This document shows positions 52,733-64,000 of a stretch of DNA of 64,000 bases, piece after piece; position 1 is the stretch's first letter, and each line of letters begins with the position of its first letter. The DNA is from Candidatus Neomicrothrix sp. UBA2131. Its GTDB lineage: Bacteria > Actinomycetota > Acidimicrobiia > Acidimicrobiales > MedAcidi-G1. The notes under the pieces are model-generated. The model saw only the letters and a program-made list of their open reading frames with translations, was not told the DNA's origin and did no database searches. The stretch spans positions 9,010 through 73,009 of the forward strand of contig DCXR01000074.1 of assembly GCA_002329075.1 (NCBI GenBank), in the 5' to 3' direction. The position numbers and the translations under genes were made by a program.

Positions 52733-54037
52733 GTGCGCCCGGTGGACCGAGAACTGCTGCGACTGGCGATACCGGCGCTCGGAGCGCTGCTCGCCGAACC
52801 GCTCTACGTGCTGGCCGACACGGCGGTGGTCGGGCACCTGGGAACCTCGGAACTGGGCGGCCTGGCGGTCGCCTCGGCTGCGCTGCTGTTCGGCTACGGG
52901 CTGTGTGTGTTCCTCGCCTACGGCACGACGGCGGCGGTCGCCCGGCTGACCGGCGCCGGCCAGGACCGCAGGGCCGCCCACCAGGCGGTGCAGGGGCTCT
53001 GGCTGGCACTCGCGCTCGGCGTGGTCCTGGCGGTGCTCGGCGCTGTGTTCGCCGGTCCCCTCCTGCGCCTGCTGGGCGCCGGGGGCGAGGTGCTGGCCCA
53101 GGCGGACACCTACTTCCGGATCAGCCTGCTGGGAACACCGGCGATGCTGATGATGCTGGCCGGCGTCGGCTACCTGCGGGGCGTCAAGGACACGGTCCGC
53201 CCGCTGTGGGTGGCGGCCGGCACGGCCGTCGTGAACCTGGTGCTCGAGGTGGTCCTCATCTACGGGTTCGACCAGGCCATCGGGGCTTCGGCAGCAGCGA
53301 CGGTCGTGGCCCAGTGGCTGGGCGCCGGTTGCTACCTGGCGTGGATCGGCCGCGGGGTCCGTCGCCTCGACGTGTCGCTGGCACCCGACGTGCAGGTCAT
53401 CGGGCGCATGCTCGTAGTGAGTGCCGAACTCATGGTCCGCAACCTCTCGACGACCGGCACGTTCCTGGTCGCTACCGCGGCGGCGACCCGGATCGGCGTC
53501 GTGGACGTGGCCGCCCACCAGGTGGCGTTCCAGGCCTGGATAGTGCTGGCCCTGTCGATGGATGCCGTGGCGATCGCAGCGCAGGCGATGGTCGGCAGCC
53601 TGCTGGGCGCCGACGACCCGGACGGTGCCCGTTCCGTGGGGAGGAGCGTCATCGGCTGGTCGATCGCCATCGGCGCCGTGCTGGGTGCTGTGATCGCCGC
53701 CTCGCACGGGGTGCTGGGCCGGGTCTTCTCGGCGGACGAGGCCGTGGTCACCCTGGCTGGCTTCCTGCTGCTGCACGTGGGGCTCATGGCGCCGCTCTCC
53801 GGGGTGGCGTTCGCCCTGGACGGCATCCTCATCGGCGCCGGCGACCAGCGGTTCCTGGCGTGGGCGATGGCCGGCGCTGCAGCGGTGGCGGTACCGGTGA
53901 TGGTCGCGACCCGGCTCGCGGGCCTCGGAATCGGCCCGCTGTGGGCCGGGATCTGGGCCTTCATGGGCGTCCGGGGGATCAGCCTGTGGGCCCGCTTCCG
54001 CAGCGGTCGGTGGCAGGTGGTCGGCGCCGGAACCTGA
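52733..54037 (+). CDS. MATE family efflux transporter (DinF-like)
   Basis: A 434-residue membrane protein with 12 hydrophobic helices in two similar halves. The N half opens RELLRLAIPALGALLAEPLYVLADTAVVGHLGTSELG, a hallmark of the DinF branch of MATE exporters. The second half (SAELMVRNLSTTGTFLVAT, AAHQVAFQ) repeats it. These use H+ or Na+ to expel drugs or metabolites. The GTG at 52733 is set by the leaderless -10 box TACGAT. Confidence 0.88.
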   Translation: MRPVDRELLRLAIPALGALLAEPLYVLADTAVVGHLGTSELGGLAVASAALLFGYGLCVFLAYGTTAAVARLTGAGQDRRAAHQAVQGLWLALALGVVLAVLGAVFAGPLLRLLGAGGEVLAQADTYFRISLLGTPAMLMMLAGVGYLRGVKDTVRPLWVAAGTAVVNLVLEVVLIYGFDQAIGASAAATVVAQWLGAGCYLAWIGRGVRRLDVSLAPDVQVIGRMLVVSAELMVRNLSTTGTFLVATAAATRIGVVDVAAHQVAFQAWIVLALSMDAVAIAAQAMVGSLLGADDPDGARSVGRSVIGWSIAIGAVLGAVIAASHGVLGRVFSADEAVVTLAGFLLLHVGLMAPLSGVAFALDGILIGAGDQRFLAWAMAGAAAVAVPVMVATRLAGLGIGPLWAGIWAFMGVRGISLWARFRSGRWQVVGAGT

Positions 54038-54050
54038 TCCGGCGACGGCG

Positions 54051-54836
54051 CTATGCGCCCAGCACCACCGAGGGGTCGGGGACGACATGGCGGGCCAGCC
54101 ACTGGAAGGTCCGCCATCCGATGGTGCTGCACCCGAGGGTGCCGGCCACCACCTTGGCGGATTCGTCGGAGATGGGCTGCGGGTCGATGGCCTTGACATG
54201 GACCTCGGCGACGCGTTCGGCCATGGCGAAAAGCCCGATCGCCTCCCCCGGTGATGCCCCACCGGCCAGGAGCCCGTGGTTGCGCAGAATGCACAGGCGT
54301 GTGGCGCCCATGGCCCTGGCAATCGCGCGTCCGCCGTCGAGCGTGGTGACCTCGAGGTCCTCGCCCCGGTAGATCGACTGGTCGTAGACGAACACACACG
54401 ACTCCTGGGAGATCGGCTGGAAGGGCCGCACGTTGGCCGACCACGGCGTCCCGAATGCGGTGTGGGTGTGTGCCGCCGAGACGAGGTCTGGGCGGGCGTC
54501 GAGGATCGGCCAGTGGATGTTGTGCGCGGCGTAGTTGATTCCGCCCCCGAAATGCCCTTCGACGACCGAGCCGTCGGGCCCGACCAGCGAGAGGTTGTCG
54601 ACCGTGGCCGCCCAGAACGGGATGCCGTGGGCGAGCACCCAGAAGTGGTCGGACCGTTCGGGGTCGCGGGCTGAGATGTGGCCGTCGCCGAGTTGGCCCC
54701 AGCGCATCGCAGAGAAGATGCGGTAGCCGATGGCCACCTCCCACTTGTGCAACTGGCGCATCTCTACAGGGTCGGCGGGTACCGGTGGGTCGACCTCGTA
54801 GCCCATCTCGGGGTAGCGGTCCAGGTCGAGTGCCAT
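54051..54836 (-). CDS. class II aldolase/adducin family protein
   Basis: A 261-residue protein of the fuculose-phosphate aldolase family. Zinc-binding histidines lie in AAHTHTAFG and in RNHGLLAGG; GDGHISARD is near the N-terminus. Members are aldolases, decarboxylases or epimerases; the reaction here is unknown. GGAGAGG lies before the ATG. It converges on the MATE gene and lies 32 bases downstream of gatB on the same strand. Confidence 0.82.
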   Translation of the reverse strand: MALDLDRYPEMGYEVDPPVPADPVEMRQLHKWEVAIGYRIFSAMRWGQLGDGHISARDPERSDHFWVLAHGIPFWAATVDNLSLVGPDGSVVEGHFGGGINYAAHNIHWPILDARPDLVSAAHTHTAFGTPWSANVRPFQPISQESCVFVYDQSIYRGEDLEVTTLDGGRAIARAMGATRLCILRNHGLLAGGASPGEAIGLFAMAERVAEVHVKAIDPQPISDESAKVVAGTLGCSTIGWRTFQWLARHVVPDPSVVLGA

Positions 54837-54868
54837 GGACGTACCTCTCCTTCCCCGTTTCTCCTCGT

Positions 54869-56308
54869 TCAGGCCTCGGCGGAGCGCCTGGCCAGCAGTT
54901 CGTTGACGATGCGGCCGTCGGCCTGGCCCCGGGTGGCCTTCATGACCTGGCCGACGAAGAAGCCGGCCTTCTTCTTGCGTTCCTTGTCGTCGCCGCCGAC
55001 GAAGCCTGCCCAGTCGTCGGGGTGTTCGGCGATGAACCGGTCGACGAGGGCTTCGAGTTCCGAGGTGTCCATGGCCTCGAAGCCATGGGTGGAGGCGTGC
55101 GTGGCAGGGTCACCACCGGAGGCCACGAGGTCGGCGAGCACGCTCCTGGCCTGGGCGGCGGTGAGGTCACCGCCGGTCTCCATCGCCACGAGCGCAGCGA
55201 ACGGGGCGGCGGTCAACTCGCCGACGCCGTCGGCGAGGTTGTTCGCTATATGGACCAGCACCCGCGCAGCATCGGCACCTGCGGCGATGGTGTCAACCGC
55301 CAGGTCGTCCATGCCCCGTTCGACCGTGAGCGCCGTGTCCGACGGCTCGACGCCGGCGGCGTCGGCCAGGCGCCGGCGACGCTCGCGGGGCAGCATCGGC
55401 AGGGCGGCACGGATCTCGGCGATCCACTCGTCGGAGGGCTCGACGGGAACGAGGTCGGGTTCTGGGAAGTAGCGGTAGTCGTAGGCCTCTTCCTTGGAGC
55501 GGAGCTTGTGGGTGCGTCCGTCGTCCTCGTTCCAGTGGCGGGTCTGCTGTTCGACCTTGTCTCCCGACTCGATGAGGTCGACCTGTCGGCGGGCCTCGTA
55601 CTCGATGGCCCGTCCCAGGGACCGCAGCGAGTTGATGTTCTTGACCTCGCAGCGGGTGCCGAGCCCGGCGGTGCCCTCCCGGCGCACCGAGATGTTGCAG
55701 TCGACCCGCATAGACCCCTCCTCCATCTTCCCGTCTGAGGCGCCGATGGCTACGAGGATGGCCCGCAGTTCGGATACATACGCCCGTGCGTCCTCGGCGC
55801 AGCGCATGTCGGGGGCGCTGACGATCTCGATGAGCGGCACGCCCGACCGGTTGTAGTCGATGAGCGAGTGGCCGGCCTCGTGGATGCGGCCGCCACCACC
55901 CACGTGCGTGGACTTGCCGGTGTCCTCCTCGAGGTGGGCCCGCTCGATGCCGATACGGCGCCCGTCGGGGAGTTCGAGGCTGCCGACGCCGTTGATCGGC
56001 AGGTCGTACTGGGAGATCTGGAAGTCCTTGGGCATGTCCGGGTAGAAGTAGTTCTTGCGGGAGAACACGGACGGCTGGATCACGCATTCGAGGGCCAGGC
56101 CGACCCGGATGGCCAACTCGACGGCCTTTTCGTTGAGTACCGGAAGCGAGCCGGGCAGGCCCAGTGAGACGGGGTCGATGTTGGTGTTGGGCTCTCCGCC
56201 GAACCGGTTGAGTGCGGACGAGAACATCTTGGTGACGGTGGCCAGTTCGGCGTGGACCTCGAGGCCGATCACGACCTCCCAGCCCGGGATGAGGGCCTGG
56301 TCGCTCAT
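54869..56308 (-). CDS. gatB: aspartyl/glutamyl-tRNA amidotransferase subunit B
   Basis: A 479-residue GatB, the kinase and tRNA-binding part of GatCAB. It has [40 protein letters not shown] and YRYFPEPDL, and ends with the helical YqeY-like tail ([11 protein letters not shown]). It phosphorylates Glu-tRNA-Gln or Asp-tRNA-Asn before amidation. The ATG overlaps the gatA stop. Confidence 0.95.
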   Translation of the reverse strand: MSDQALIPGWEVVIGLEVHAELATVTKMFSSALNRFGGEPNTNIDPVSLGLPGSLPVLNEKAVELAIRVGLALECVIQPSVFSRKNYFYPDMPKDFQISQYDLPINGVGSLELPDGRRIGIERAHLEEDTGKSTHVGGGGRIHEAGHSLIDYNRSGVPLIEIVSAPDMRCAEDARAYVSELRAILVAIGASDGKMEEGSMRVDCNISVRREGTAGLGTRCEVKNINSLRSLGRAIEYEARRQVDLIESGDKVEQQTRHWNEDDGRTHKLRSKEEAYDYRYFPEPDLVPVEPSDEWIAEIRAALPMLPRERRRRLADAAGVEPSDTALTVERGMDDLAVDTIAAGADAARVLVHIANNLADGVGELTAAPFAALVAMETGGDLTAAQARSVLADLVASGGDPATHASTHGFEAMDTSELEALVDRFIAEHPDDWAGFVGGDDKERKKKAGFFVGQVMKATRGQADGRIVNELLARRSAEA

Positions 56309-57747
56309 GGAGTCGCCCCTTCCAGTACGGCCGCCGCCCGGAACATGGTGGCCTCGTCGAGGGCCGGTGCCAGGACCTGCACGCCGACGGGCAGGCCGTC
56401 GTCGCCGGTACCGAACGGCACCGACATGGACGGATGGCCGGCCAGGTTCGACGGGATCGTGCAGACGTCGGCGAGGTACATCATCATCGGGTCGTCGGTT
56501 CTTTCGCCCACGGGGAAAGCCGTGGTCGGGGCGGTCGGCGACAGCAGCAGGTCGAACGTCTCGTAGGCCCGGGCGAAATCGCGTTGGATCAGGGTGCGGA
56601 CCTTCTGGGACCTCCCGTAGTAGGCGTCGTAGTAGCCGGCCGACAGGGCGTAGGTGCCGAGCATGATGCGGCGCTTCACCTCGTCGCCGAAGCCGGCGGT
56701 ACGGGTGGCGGTGTTCATCTCGGGTGCGGTGTCGCCGTCGACCCGCAGGCCGAAGCGGACGCCGTCGAAGCGGGCCAGGTTCGACGAGGCCTCGGCGGGG
56801 GCGATCAGGTAGTAGGCGGACAGGCCGTAGATGGTCGACGGGACGGAGGCGTGTTCGACGGTGGCGCCGGCGGTCGCCAGCGCCTCGGCGGCCTGCTCGA
56901 CCCTTGCCCGGACGTCGTCGGCGATGCCCTCGACGCTGGCCGCCCGGTCGGGGCCGCCCATGAGTTCCGAGATGATGCCGATGCGGAGGCCTTCGACGCC
57001 CTGTCCGAGGACGCCGAGCAGGTCAGGGGACGCCTCGGGGATCGAGGTCGAGTCGCGGGGGTCGTGCCCGCCGATGGCCTCGAGCAGCAGCGCCGCATCC
57101 TCGACGGTTGCGGCGAACGGGCCGATCTGGTCGAGGCTGGAACCGAAGGCCACGAGCCCGTAGCGGGAGACCCGGCCGTAGGTGGGCTTGACGCCGACCG
57201 TGCCGCAGAGTGCGGCAGGCTGGCGGATCGAGCCGCCCGTGTCGCTGCCGAGGGCCAGCGGTGCGAAGCCTGCGGCCACGGCGGCGGCAGATCCACCGGA
57301 CGATCCGCCGGGTACCCGGCTGGTGTCGAGCGGGTTGAGCGTGGGTCCGAAGGCGGAGTTCTCGGTCGAACTGCCCATGGCGAACTCGTCGCAGTTGGTC
57401 TTGCCGATGACGACGGCACCGGCTTCGGCGAGGCGTTCGACGGCGGTGGCGTCGTAGGGCGGGCGCCAACCCTCGAGGATCCTCGAACCACACGTGGTGT
57501 CGATGCCGCGGGTGCAGAGGTTGTCCTTGAGGGCGACCGGCACGCCGGCCAGCGGGCCTGGGTCCCCACCGTCGGCGATGCGCCGGTCGAGTTCCTCGGC
57601 CCTGGCAAGGGACTCGTCGGCCAGCACCAGGTTGAAGGCGTGGATCTCGTCCTCGTGGGCGTCGATGGCGGCCAGGTGTTCCTCGACCACGGAGAGGGCG
57701 CTGCGCTCACCGGCCCTGACGGCGGCTGCGGTGGATCGGGCGCTCAC
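56305..57747 (-). CDS. gatA: aspartyl/glutamyl-tRNA amidotransferase subunit A
   Basis: A 480-residue amidase. The Lys-Ser-Ser triad is in [23 protein letters not shown] and [11 protein letters not shown]. It frees ammonia from glutamine for GatB. Its start overlaps gatC and its stop overlaps gatB, so the trimer is made stoichiometrically. Confidence 0.96.
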   Translation of the reverse strand: MSARSTAAAVRAGERSALSVVEEHLAAIDAHEDEIHAFNLVLADESLARAEELDRRIADGGDPGPLAGVPVALKDNLCTRGIDTTCGSRILEGWRPPYDATAVERLAEAGAVVIGKTNCDEFAMGSSTENSAFGPTLNPLDTSRVPGGSSGGSAAAVAAGFAPLALGSDTGGSIRQPAALCGTVGVKPTYGRVSRYGLVAFGSSLDQIGPFAATVEDAALLLEAIGGHDPRDSTSIPEASPDLLGVLGQGVEGLRIGIISELMGGPDRAASVEGIADDVRARVEQAAEALATAGATVEHASVPSTIYGLSAYYLIAPAEASSNLARFDGVRFGLRVDGDTAPEMNTATRTAGFGDEVKRRIMLGTYALSAGYYDAYYGRSQKVRTLIQRDFARAYETFDLLLSPTAPTTAFPVGERTDDPMMMYLADVCTIPSNLAGHPSMSVPFGTGDDGLPVGVQVLAPALDEATMFRAAAVLEGATP

Positions 57748-58058
57748 GGTGCCTCTCCGAGCACCGGCGGGACCCGGAAGCGGCCATCCTCGACCGAAGG
57801 CGCTGCGGCGAGGACCTCTGCGCGGACGTCGTCGTTGCCGGGCTCGTCCGCCCGCAGCACGTTGACAAGGGGAAACGGGTTGGCCATCGGCGGTACATCG
57901 TCGAGGTCGAGGGCATCGAGGTCGGCTGCGTGGTCGAGAACGTCGGCCAACTGCCCTGTGAATGCATCGAGTTCGTCGTCGGTCAGCGCAAGGCGTGCCA
58001 GGTCCGCCACATGGGCGACGTCTTCCCGGCTGAGGCGCGGGTTCTCCGGCGAGGTCAC
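57744..58058 (-). CDS. gatC: aspartyl/glutamyl-tRNA amidotransferase subunit C
   Basis: A 104-residue GatC with the family start [22 protein letters not shown] and [20 protein letters not shown]. It bridges GatA and GatB. The GTG is 7 bases after a TACCCT -10 box (58066-58071, complement), so the gatCAB mRNA is predicted to be leaderless. The PASTA kinase ends 30 bases upstream on the same strand. Confidence 0.93.
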   Translation of the reverse strand: MTSPENPRLSREDVAHVADLARLALTDDELDAFTGQLADVLDHAADLDALDLDDVPPMANPFPLVNVLRADEPGNDDVRAEVLAAAPSVEDGRFRVPPVLGEAP

Positions 58059-58088
58059 GGCAGTGAGGGTAGGGCCACGGTCGGCAAG

Positions 58089-60029
58089 TCAGTCGACCGG
58101 GTCGTCGGTGCTCTCCGAGCCGTCGACGGGCGGTTCGACGCCTTCGAGTACAAGGACGACCCGTTCGGTCGGTGATGCCTCCTCACCCGCTGTCGGAGTC
58201 TGCGAGGCGACCGTTCCGACGTTCTGTCCATCTGTCGAACCGACGGCCTCGATGATCTCGATGGTCCGGAAGCCGGCGGCGGCCAGCCGGGCCTCGGCGG
58301 CGACCAGTTCGCGGCCGACCACGTCGGGGACGGGTCGCGGGAGCGGCCCGATCGACACGACGACCTCGATTGCGGCCCCGAACGGCACCTCCTCGTCGGG
58401 GGCCGGGGTGAGCGAGACGACGGCGCCCGCCGCTACGAACTCGTCGTGGGCCTCGACGAGCGTCGCCTCGAGGCCGAGGGCGGTCAGGGCGGCCACGGCC
58501 TCCTCGGCGGAGCCCTCGACGAGGCCGACCGGCACGGTCCGCGGTGCAGCACCGGCGGAGACGATCAGGTCCACGCCGTCGCCCCTGGGCAACTCGGTGA
58601 CCACGGCAGCCACCTGGAGGACGATCCCCGCCTCGACCTCGTCGTCGTGGGCCTCGGCGACCGTGCCGACCGTCAGGTCGGCGGCCTCGAGCAGGCGGGT
58701 GGCCTCAGGGAGGCTCAGCCCCACGAGTCCGGTCGGTACGGCCACCCGGGTGGAACCGAGAGAGACGACGAGGACGACCGTTCCGCCCTCCTCGAGTTCC
58801 GCGCCCCTGTCTGGTTCGGTGGCGATCACCTTGCCCTCGAGGGTGCCGTCCCTTCGTTCGTAGCGGAGTTCCACCACCCAGCCGGCCTCCTCGATCGAGG
58901 CGACAGCATCCGCCTCGTCGACACCCCTCAGGAGCGGCACCAGGGCTGTCGAGTCCTGGTTTCCCTGCCAGAGTGCTGCGCCTCCGAGGGCGGCGCCGAC
59001 CACCATCAGGCCGGCCACCAGCACCCACGGAGCGCGCCGGCTCGGGCCGACGACCCTTTCCGGCCTGGCTTCTGCCGGCGCCCTGGTCCTGGGGACGACC
59101 GGGACCTCGCCCGACAGCGGGGCGACACCGATCTCTCCCGGGCCGACCAGCGGGAGGGGCTCGGGCCGCAACAGCCCGGTCGATGCATCGAGGAGCAGTC
59201 GGCCGAACTCGCCGGCAGTGGGACGACGGTTCGGGTCGACGACCCCGGCCCGGGCAACGGCAGGACCCAGAGGCCCCAGGGACGCCGGCACGGGTACGTC
59301 CCGGCGGCGGCGGGCCCGCAACGTGCCGACCAGGGTGTCCTCGACGAACGGCAGGTGGCCGGTCACGGACTCGACGAGCACCAGTGCCAGCGCGTAGACG
59401 TCGGAGCGGCCGTCCAGCGGCTGCCCCTTGGCCTGTTCGGGCGACGCAAAGCGGGCGGTGCCGACGATGCCCTCCACGAAGATGTCGGTACGTGACGTCT
59501 CGGCCAGCGCACCCGCCAGGCCGAAGTCCGAAATCTTGAGGTGGCCGTCCTGGCTGAACAGCAGGTTGGCCGGCTTGAGGTCCCGGTGCACGACGCCCAT
59601 CTGGTGGGCGTGGTCCAGCGCCCGGCACACCTCGAGGCCGACGACCAGGGCCTGTGAGTGCGACAGGGTCCTGCCCGTGGCGAGGAGGCTGCGGAGGCTG
59701 CCGCCGGCGAGGTACTCGGTGACGAGGTAGGCCGAGCCGTCGACGCCCCAGTCGTAGACGGTGAGGATGTTGGGGTGCTGGAGGCCGGCGGCGATGCGGG
59801 CCTCTTCGCCGAGCTTGTCGACAAACATCGGATCGCCGGCGAGGGCCTCGTGGAGTACCTTGACGGCGACGTGACGACCCAGGTCCAGGTCGTCGGCAGC
59901 GTAGACCGTGCCGGAGGCTCCGGTGCCGATCGCCCGCCCGAGGGCGTACCGGCCACCGAGTACGCGTGCGGGGGGCTGGTCAGGTCCCGGCCCCGCCGGT
60001 CCGGACTCCCGTGGGGATCCGTCGGTCAC
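58089..60029 (-). CDS. PASTA-domain serine/threonine protein kinase (PknB-like)
   Basis: A 646-residue kinase. Kinase domain about residues 27-280 with [12 protein letters not shown]-binding Lys57 in [16 protein letters not shown] (148-157), DFG (168-170) and an activation loop with SRTDIF and [10 protein letters not shown]. Then a Pro-rich linker, one membrane helix (about 333-354) and four extracellular PASTA domains to the end, which bind peptidoglycan fragments. It probably controls cell wall growth and division. A TAGCCT -10 box lies 7 bases before the GTG. Confidence 0.92.
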   Translation of the reverse strand: MTDGSPRESGPAGPGPDQPPARVLGGRYALGRAIGTGASGTVYAADDLDLGRHVAVKVLHEALAGDPMFVDKLGEEARIAAGLQHPNILTVYDWGVDGSAYLVTEYLAGGSLRSLLATGRTLSHSQALVVGLEVCRALDHAHQMGVVHRDLKPANLLFSQDGHLKISDFGLAGALAETSRTDIFVEGIVGTARFASPEQAKGQPLDGRSDVYALALVLVESVTGHLPFVEDTLVGTLRARRRRDVPVPASLGPLGPAVARAGVVDPNRRPTAGEFGRLLLDASTGLLRPEPLPLVGPGEIGVAPLSGEVPVVPRTRAPAEARPERVVGPSRRAPWVLVAGLMVVGAALGGAALWQGNQDSTALVPLLRGVDEADAVASIEEAGWVVELRYERRDGTLEGKVIATEPDRGAELEEGGTVVLVVSLGSTRVAVPTGLVGLSLPEATRLLEAADLTVGTVAEAHDDEVEAGIVLQVAAVVTELPRGDGVDLIVSAGAAPRTVPVGLVEGSAEEAVAALTALGLEATLVEAHDEFVAAGAVVSLTPAPDEEVPFGAAIEVVVSIGPLPRPVPDVVGRELVAAEARLAAAGFRTIEIIEAVGSTDGQNVGTVASQTPTAGEEASPTERVVLVLEGVEPPVDGSESTDDPVD

Positions 60030-60079
60030 GGCAGCGAGGCTAGCCCCTGCCCCGACGGGTGCTCGCTAGCCTGCGCCGG

Positions 60080-60493
60080 GTGAACCGTCGGAACGCCCTC
60101 GTCATCAGCGTGCTGTTCGCACTGGGGGCCGGTGCCCTGGCGGCTGCTGTGCTGGTGGCCGGCAGCGATGGCGGCGATGTCGAGGTCGATTCGAACCCGG
60201 CGGTGCGCGAGTTGCTGCCGCCGCGCAACGACTCCGTCCTGCCGCAGTCCAATGTGGGGGCGATCCTGTCGGCCGGCTGGTCCGGCGAGATCCTCCACAT
60301 CGGCGGCACGATCATCCCACTCGACCAGCAGCGGCTCGAGCCGGCGCTCAACTCGGTGGTCTTCCGGCCCGGCGACGGGCGGGCGCTGCGGCGCCTGCCG
60401 CCCGGTGACCTGTGCGCCACGGTGCGCTACTGGCCGACCCGCACCCCGGACCGGACGGCGACGATCGACTGGTGCTTCCGCGTCGACAGCTGA
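60080..60493 (+). CDS. small membrane-anchored or secreted protein of unknown function
   Basis: A 137-residue protein with an N-terminal signal or anchor (NALVISVLFALGAGALAAAVLVAG) and an external domain with GEILHIGGTIIPLDQQ and two cysteines (DLCATV, DWCFRV). The GTG at 60080 lies 7 bases after a TAGCCT -10 box, a better start than the in-frame GTG at 60059. Divergent from the PASTA kinase, 50 bases away, and convergent with ligA. Family not recognised. Confidence 0.72.
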   Translation: MNRRNALVISVLFALGAGALAAAVLVAGSDGGDVEVDSNPAVRELLPPRNDSVLPQSNVGAILSAGWSGEILHIGGTIIPLDQQRLEPALNSVVFRPGDGRALRRLPPGDLCATVRYWPTRTPDRTATIDWCFRVDS

Positions 60494-60497
60494 GGCG

Positions 60498-62558
<2,061 letters not shown>

Positions 62559-62619
62559 TCAAGTCTACCGGCGGCCCCATCGCTGCTCGGGAAGCACGTG
62601 GTCCCCCTAGCGTTGGGTC

Positions 62620-63486
62620 GTGCAGCGAGATCGGATCCCCGTCTGGGCCCTGCGCGCCGTCTGGCTGGCGCAGCCCGTGACGCTGGGGCCGGCACTGGCC
62701 GACGGGCTCCACGACCTCGACGGCCGCACGTTCCTCTCGGTGGCCGTGTGGGTGCTCTGGGGGCTGGGCCTGCTGGCGACGCTGGTCCCACGCCCGGCCA
62801 CCCTGACCGCCATCCGCATCGGCGGCCCGGCGGCGGCGGCACTCTCGGTGTGGACGGCGACCGCCGTCGACGACACGACCCTCGTGGTGGTCGGCCTGGT
62901 CGGCGCCTTCGTGCTCGGCGTGCTCTCCCACTGGCCGGCGGTCGCCGACGCCTGCGTCGACGGCGCCTCGTACGGTGACGAGAACCGCTTCCTGCTGCGG
63001 GCCCCCGGCCCGGTGGTGCTGGCCCTCGGCCCGATCGCCTGGGTACTGGCCGTGGCCGGGGTGGTTGCCGGGCCGCTGCTGCTGGCCTCGGGCGACACGG
63101 CCGTCGGATCCGCTGCCTGCGTGGCGGGGCTGCCGGTCGCCGCCGCCTCGGTGCGGGCGCTACACCACCTGCACCGGCGTTGGATCGTGCTGGTGCCCGC
63201 CGGGTTCGTGCTCCACGACCACCTGGCGCTGGCCGATCCCACGCTGGTTCCCCGCGACGCGATCGCCATGGTGGGTCCGGCCCCCGCCGGCACCGACGCC
63301 CACGACCTCACCCTGGCCGCCCGCGGGTTGGCGCTCGAGGTGCGCTGCCGGGAGGCCCACGACCTACGACCCGCCAGCCGCGACGGTGGTGCAGAGGTGA
63401 TCGTGGCCGAGGCGTTCCTGTGTGCCCCGGCCCGCCCCGATGCCGTCCTGGCCGAGGCGAAGCGCCGCCGACTGCCGGGCGTCTAG
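62620..63486 (+). CDS. integral membrane protein of unknown function
   Basis: A 288-residue protein with five or six membrane helices in residues 10-185, including WPAVADACVDGASYGDENRF between helices, and a soluble C-terminal domain of about 100 residues (LHRRWIVLVPAGFVLHDHLALADPT onward). A TAGCGT -10 box lies 6 bases before the GTG. It is convergent with mnmA, overlapping it by 4 bases. I do not recognise the family; its place between ligA and mnmA may be conserved in related genomes. Confidence 0.78.
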   Translation: MQRDRIPVWALRAVWLAQPVTLGPALADGLHDLDGRTFLSVAVWVLWGLGLLATLVPRPATLTAIRIGGPAAAALSVWTATAVDDTTLVVVGLVGAFVLGVLSHWPAVADACVDGASYGDENRFLLRAPGPVVLALGPIAWVLAVAGVVAGPLLLASGDTAVGSAACVAGLPVAAASVRALHHLHRRWIVLVPAGFVLHDHLALADPTLVPRDAIAMVGPAPAGTDAHDLTLAARGLALEVRCREAHDLRPASRDGGAEVIVAEAFLCAPARPDAVLAEAKRRRLPGV

Positions 63487-64000
63487 GTGGCGACGGCGCC
63501 GCCGAGGACTTCTTCGCCTTCGTAGAACACGACGCTCTGGCCGGGGGCCACCCGGCGGTGGGGCGAGGACCAGCGGACGCTGTCGGCCACCAACTGTGCC
63601 TCGACCGCTGCGCCGTGGGCACTGACCTGTGCGAACACCGGGCCGGTGACCGGGCCGTCTGCCCATGAGAACCCGCCGACCGGGGTGGCGTCGACCAGCA
63701 GGTCGTCGGCGTTGCCGACGGTGACGGTGGCCGTGGGCATGTCGACGGCGATGGCGTAGCGGGGGGCAGCGGCGCCGGCCAGTTCCATGCCCCTGCGCTG
63801 TCCGACGGTGACCAACTCGATGGCGTCGACCCGTCCCACCTCGGTGCCGGTGGCGTCGACCACCCGGCCCGGCGTGAGCGGGATGCGTCGGGAGAGGAAG
63901 TCGCCGCGGCCGTGCTCCCTGGTGATGAAGCAGACGTCCTGGCTGTCGGGCTTTCCGGCGGTGCGTAGGCCGAGCGAGGTGGCCCGTTGTCGCACCTCGT
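63483..64000 (-). CDS. mnmA: tRNA-specific 2-thiouridylase, C-terminal half (partial)
   Basis: The last 172 or so codons; the gene enters from beyond the right edge. The visible part carries AGKPDSQDVCFI, with the family's second catalytic cysteine (which forms the persulfide with the first, outside the window), then GRVVDATG, VTVGQRRGM and the C-terminal beta-barrels ending VFYEGEEVLGGAVAT. It makes 2-thiouridine at the wobble position of tRNA-Lys, -Glu and -Gln. Confidence 0.93.
   Translation of the reverse strand, partial: EVRQRATSLGLRTAGKPDSQDVCFITREHGRGDFLSRRIPLTPGRVVDATGTEVGRVDAIELVTVGQRRGMELAGAAAPRYAIAVDMPTATVTVGNADDLLVDATPVGGFSWADGPVTGPVFAQVSAHGAAVEAQLVADSVRWSSPHRRVAPGQSVVFYEGEEVLGGAVAT

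Overview
The window is gene-dense, high-GC DNA (roughly 70% by eye) with very short intergenic gaps and many ATGA/GTGA start-stop overlaps. A WhiB regulator, a PASTA-domain Ser/Thr kinase, an AzlCD exporter, actinobacterial-type steroid-catabolism genes and very frequent leaderless promoters point to Actinomycetota. An aerobic heterotroph of the Acidimicrobiia (Ilumatobacter-like) is my best guess, by inference only. I see no rRNA, tRNA, CRISPR array, insertion sequence or prophage.

Layout. 1-202 is the tail of an unknown membrane protein. 221-1990 is leuA with a complete attenuation leader: leaderless promoter, an 11-residue peptide with four consecutive Leu codons, and a terminator hairpin. 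2009-9066 holds an S9 peptidase, an aminotransferase, an acyl-CoA carboxyltransferase, a lipoprotein, a zinc alcohol dehydrogenase and a HlyIII protein. 9104-11242 is a tight azlD-azlC-phosphatase-thioesterase operon. 11281-16182 is an ipdA-ipdB-ipdC-ipdE1-ipdE2 operon for breakdown of the steroid C/D-ring remnant (HIP-CoA). An SDR and a SET-domain gene diverge from it. 18009-21914 is a sulfate-assimilation operon (APS reductase, siroheme synthesis, sulfite reductase). 22936-35303 is rich in short-chain dehydrogenases, including an IpdF homologue, with CoA-transferase, Nudix, P-type ATPase and glutamate dehydrogenase genes between them.

35318-42061 holds the most unusual material. There is a WhiB gene; a convergent pair that looks like mesaconyl-CoA hydratase and mesaconyl-CoA C1-C4 transferase of the 3-hydroxypropionate bi-cycle; a peroxiredoxin whose peroxidatic residue is encoded by an in-frame TGA followed by a bacterial SECIS-like hairpin (a selenoprotein that ordinary gene calling cuts in half); and a 983-residue acidic, cysteine-repeat membrane protein. 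42058-47386 adds an aldehyde dehydrogenase, a D-aminoacylase-like amidohydrolase, an O-methyltransferase and a thiolase. 47435-52674 is ilvC-ilvN-ilvB with its own attenuation leader, then ilvD. 52733-64000 is a MATE transporter, a class II aldolase, gatB-gatA-gatC, a PASTA kinase, ligA and mnmA (cut by the window edge).

How it fits together. Branched-chain amino acid synthesis (leuA, ilvBNC, ilvD) is under peptide-leader control, and azlCD could export the excess. Steroid catabolism genes are scattered over at least two loci. Three copies of a CTGAC-N5-GTCAG palindrome, at the ipd operon, the ipdF operon and the aldehyde dehydrogenase operon, suggest one shared TetR-type regulator. About two dozen genes have a TANNNT-like -10 box 6-8 bases before the start codon, so leaderless mRNA appears to be the default; I used this to choose several starts.
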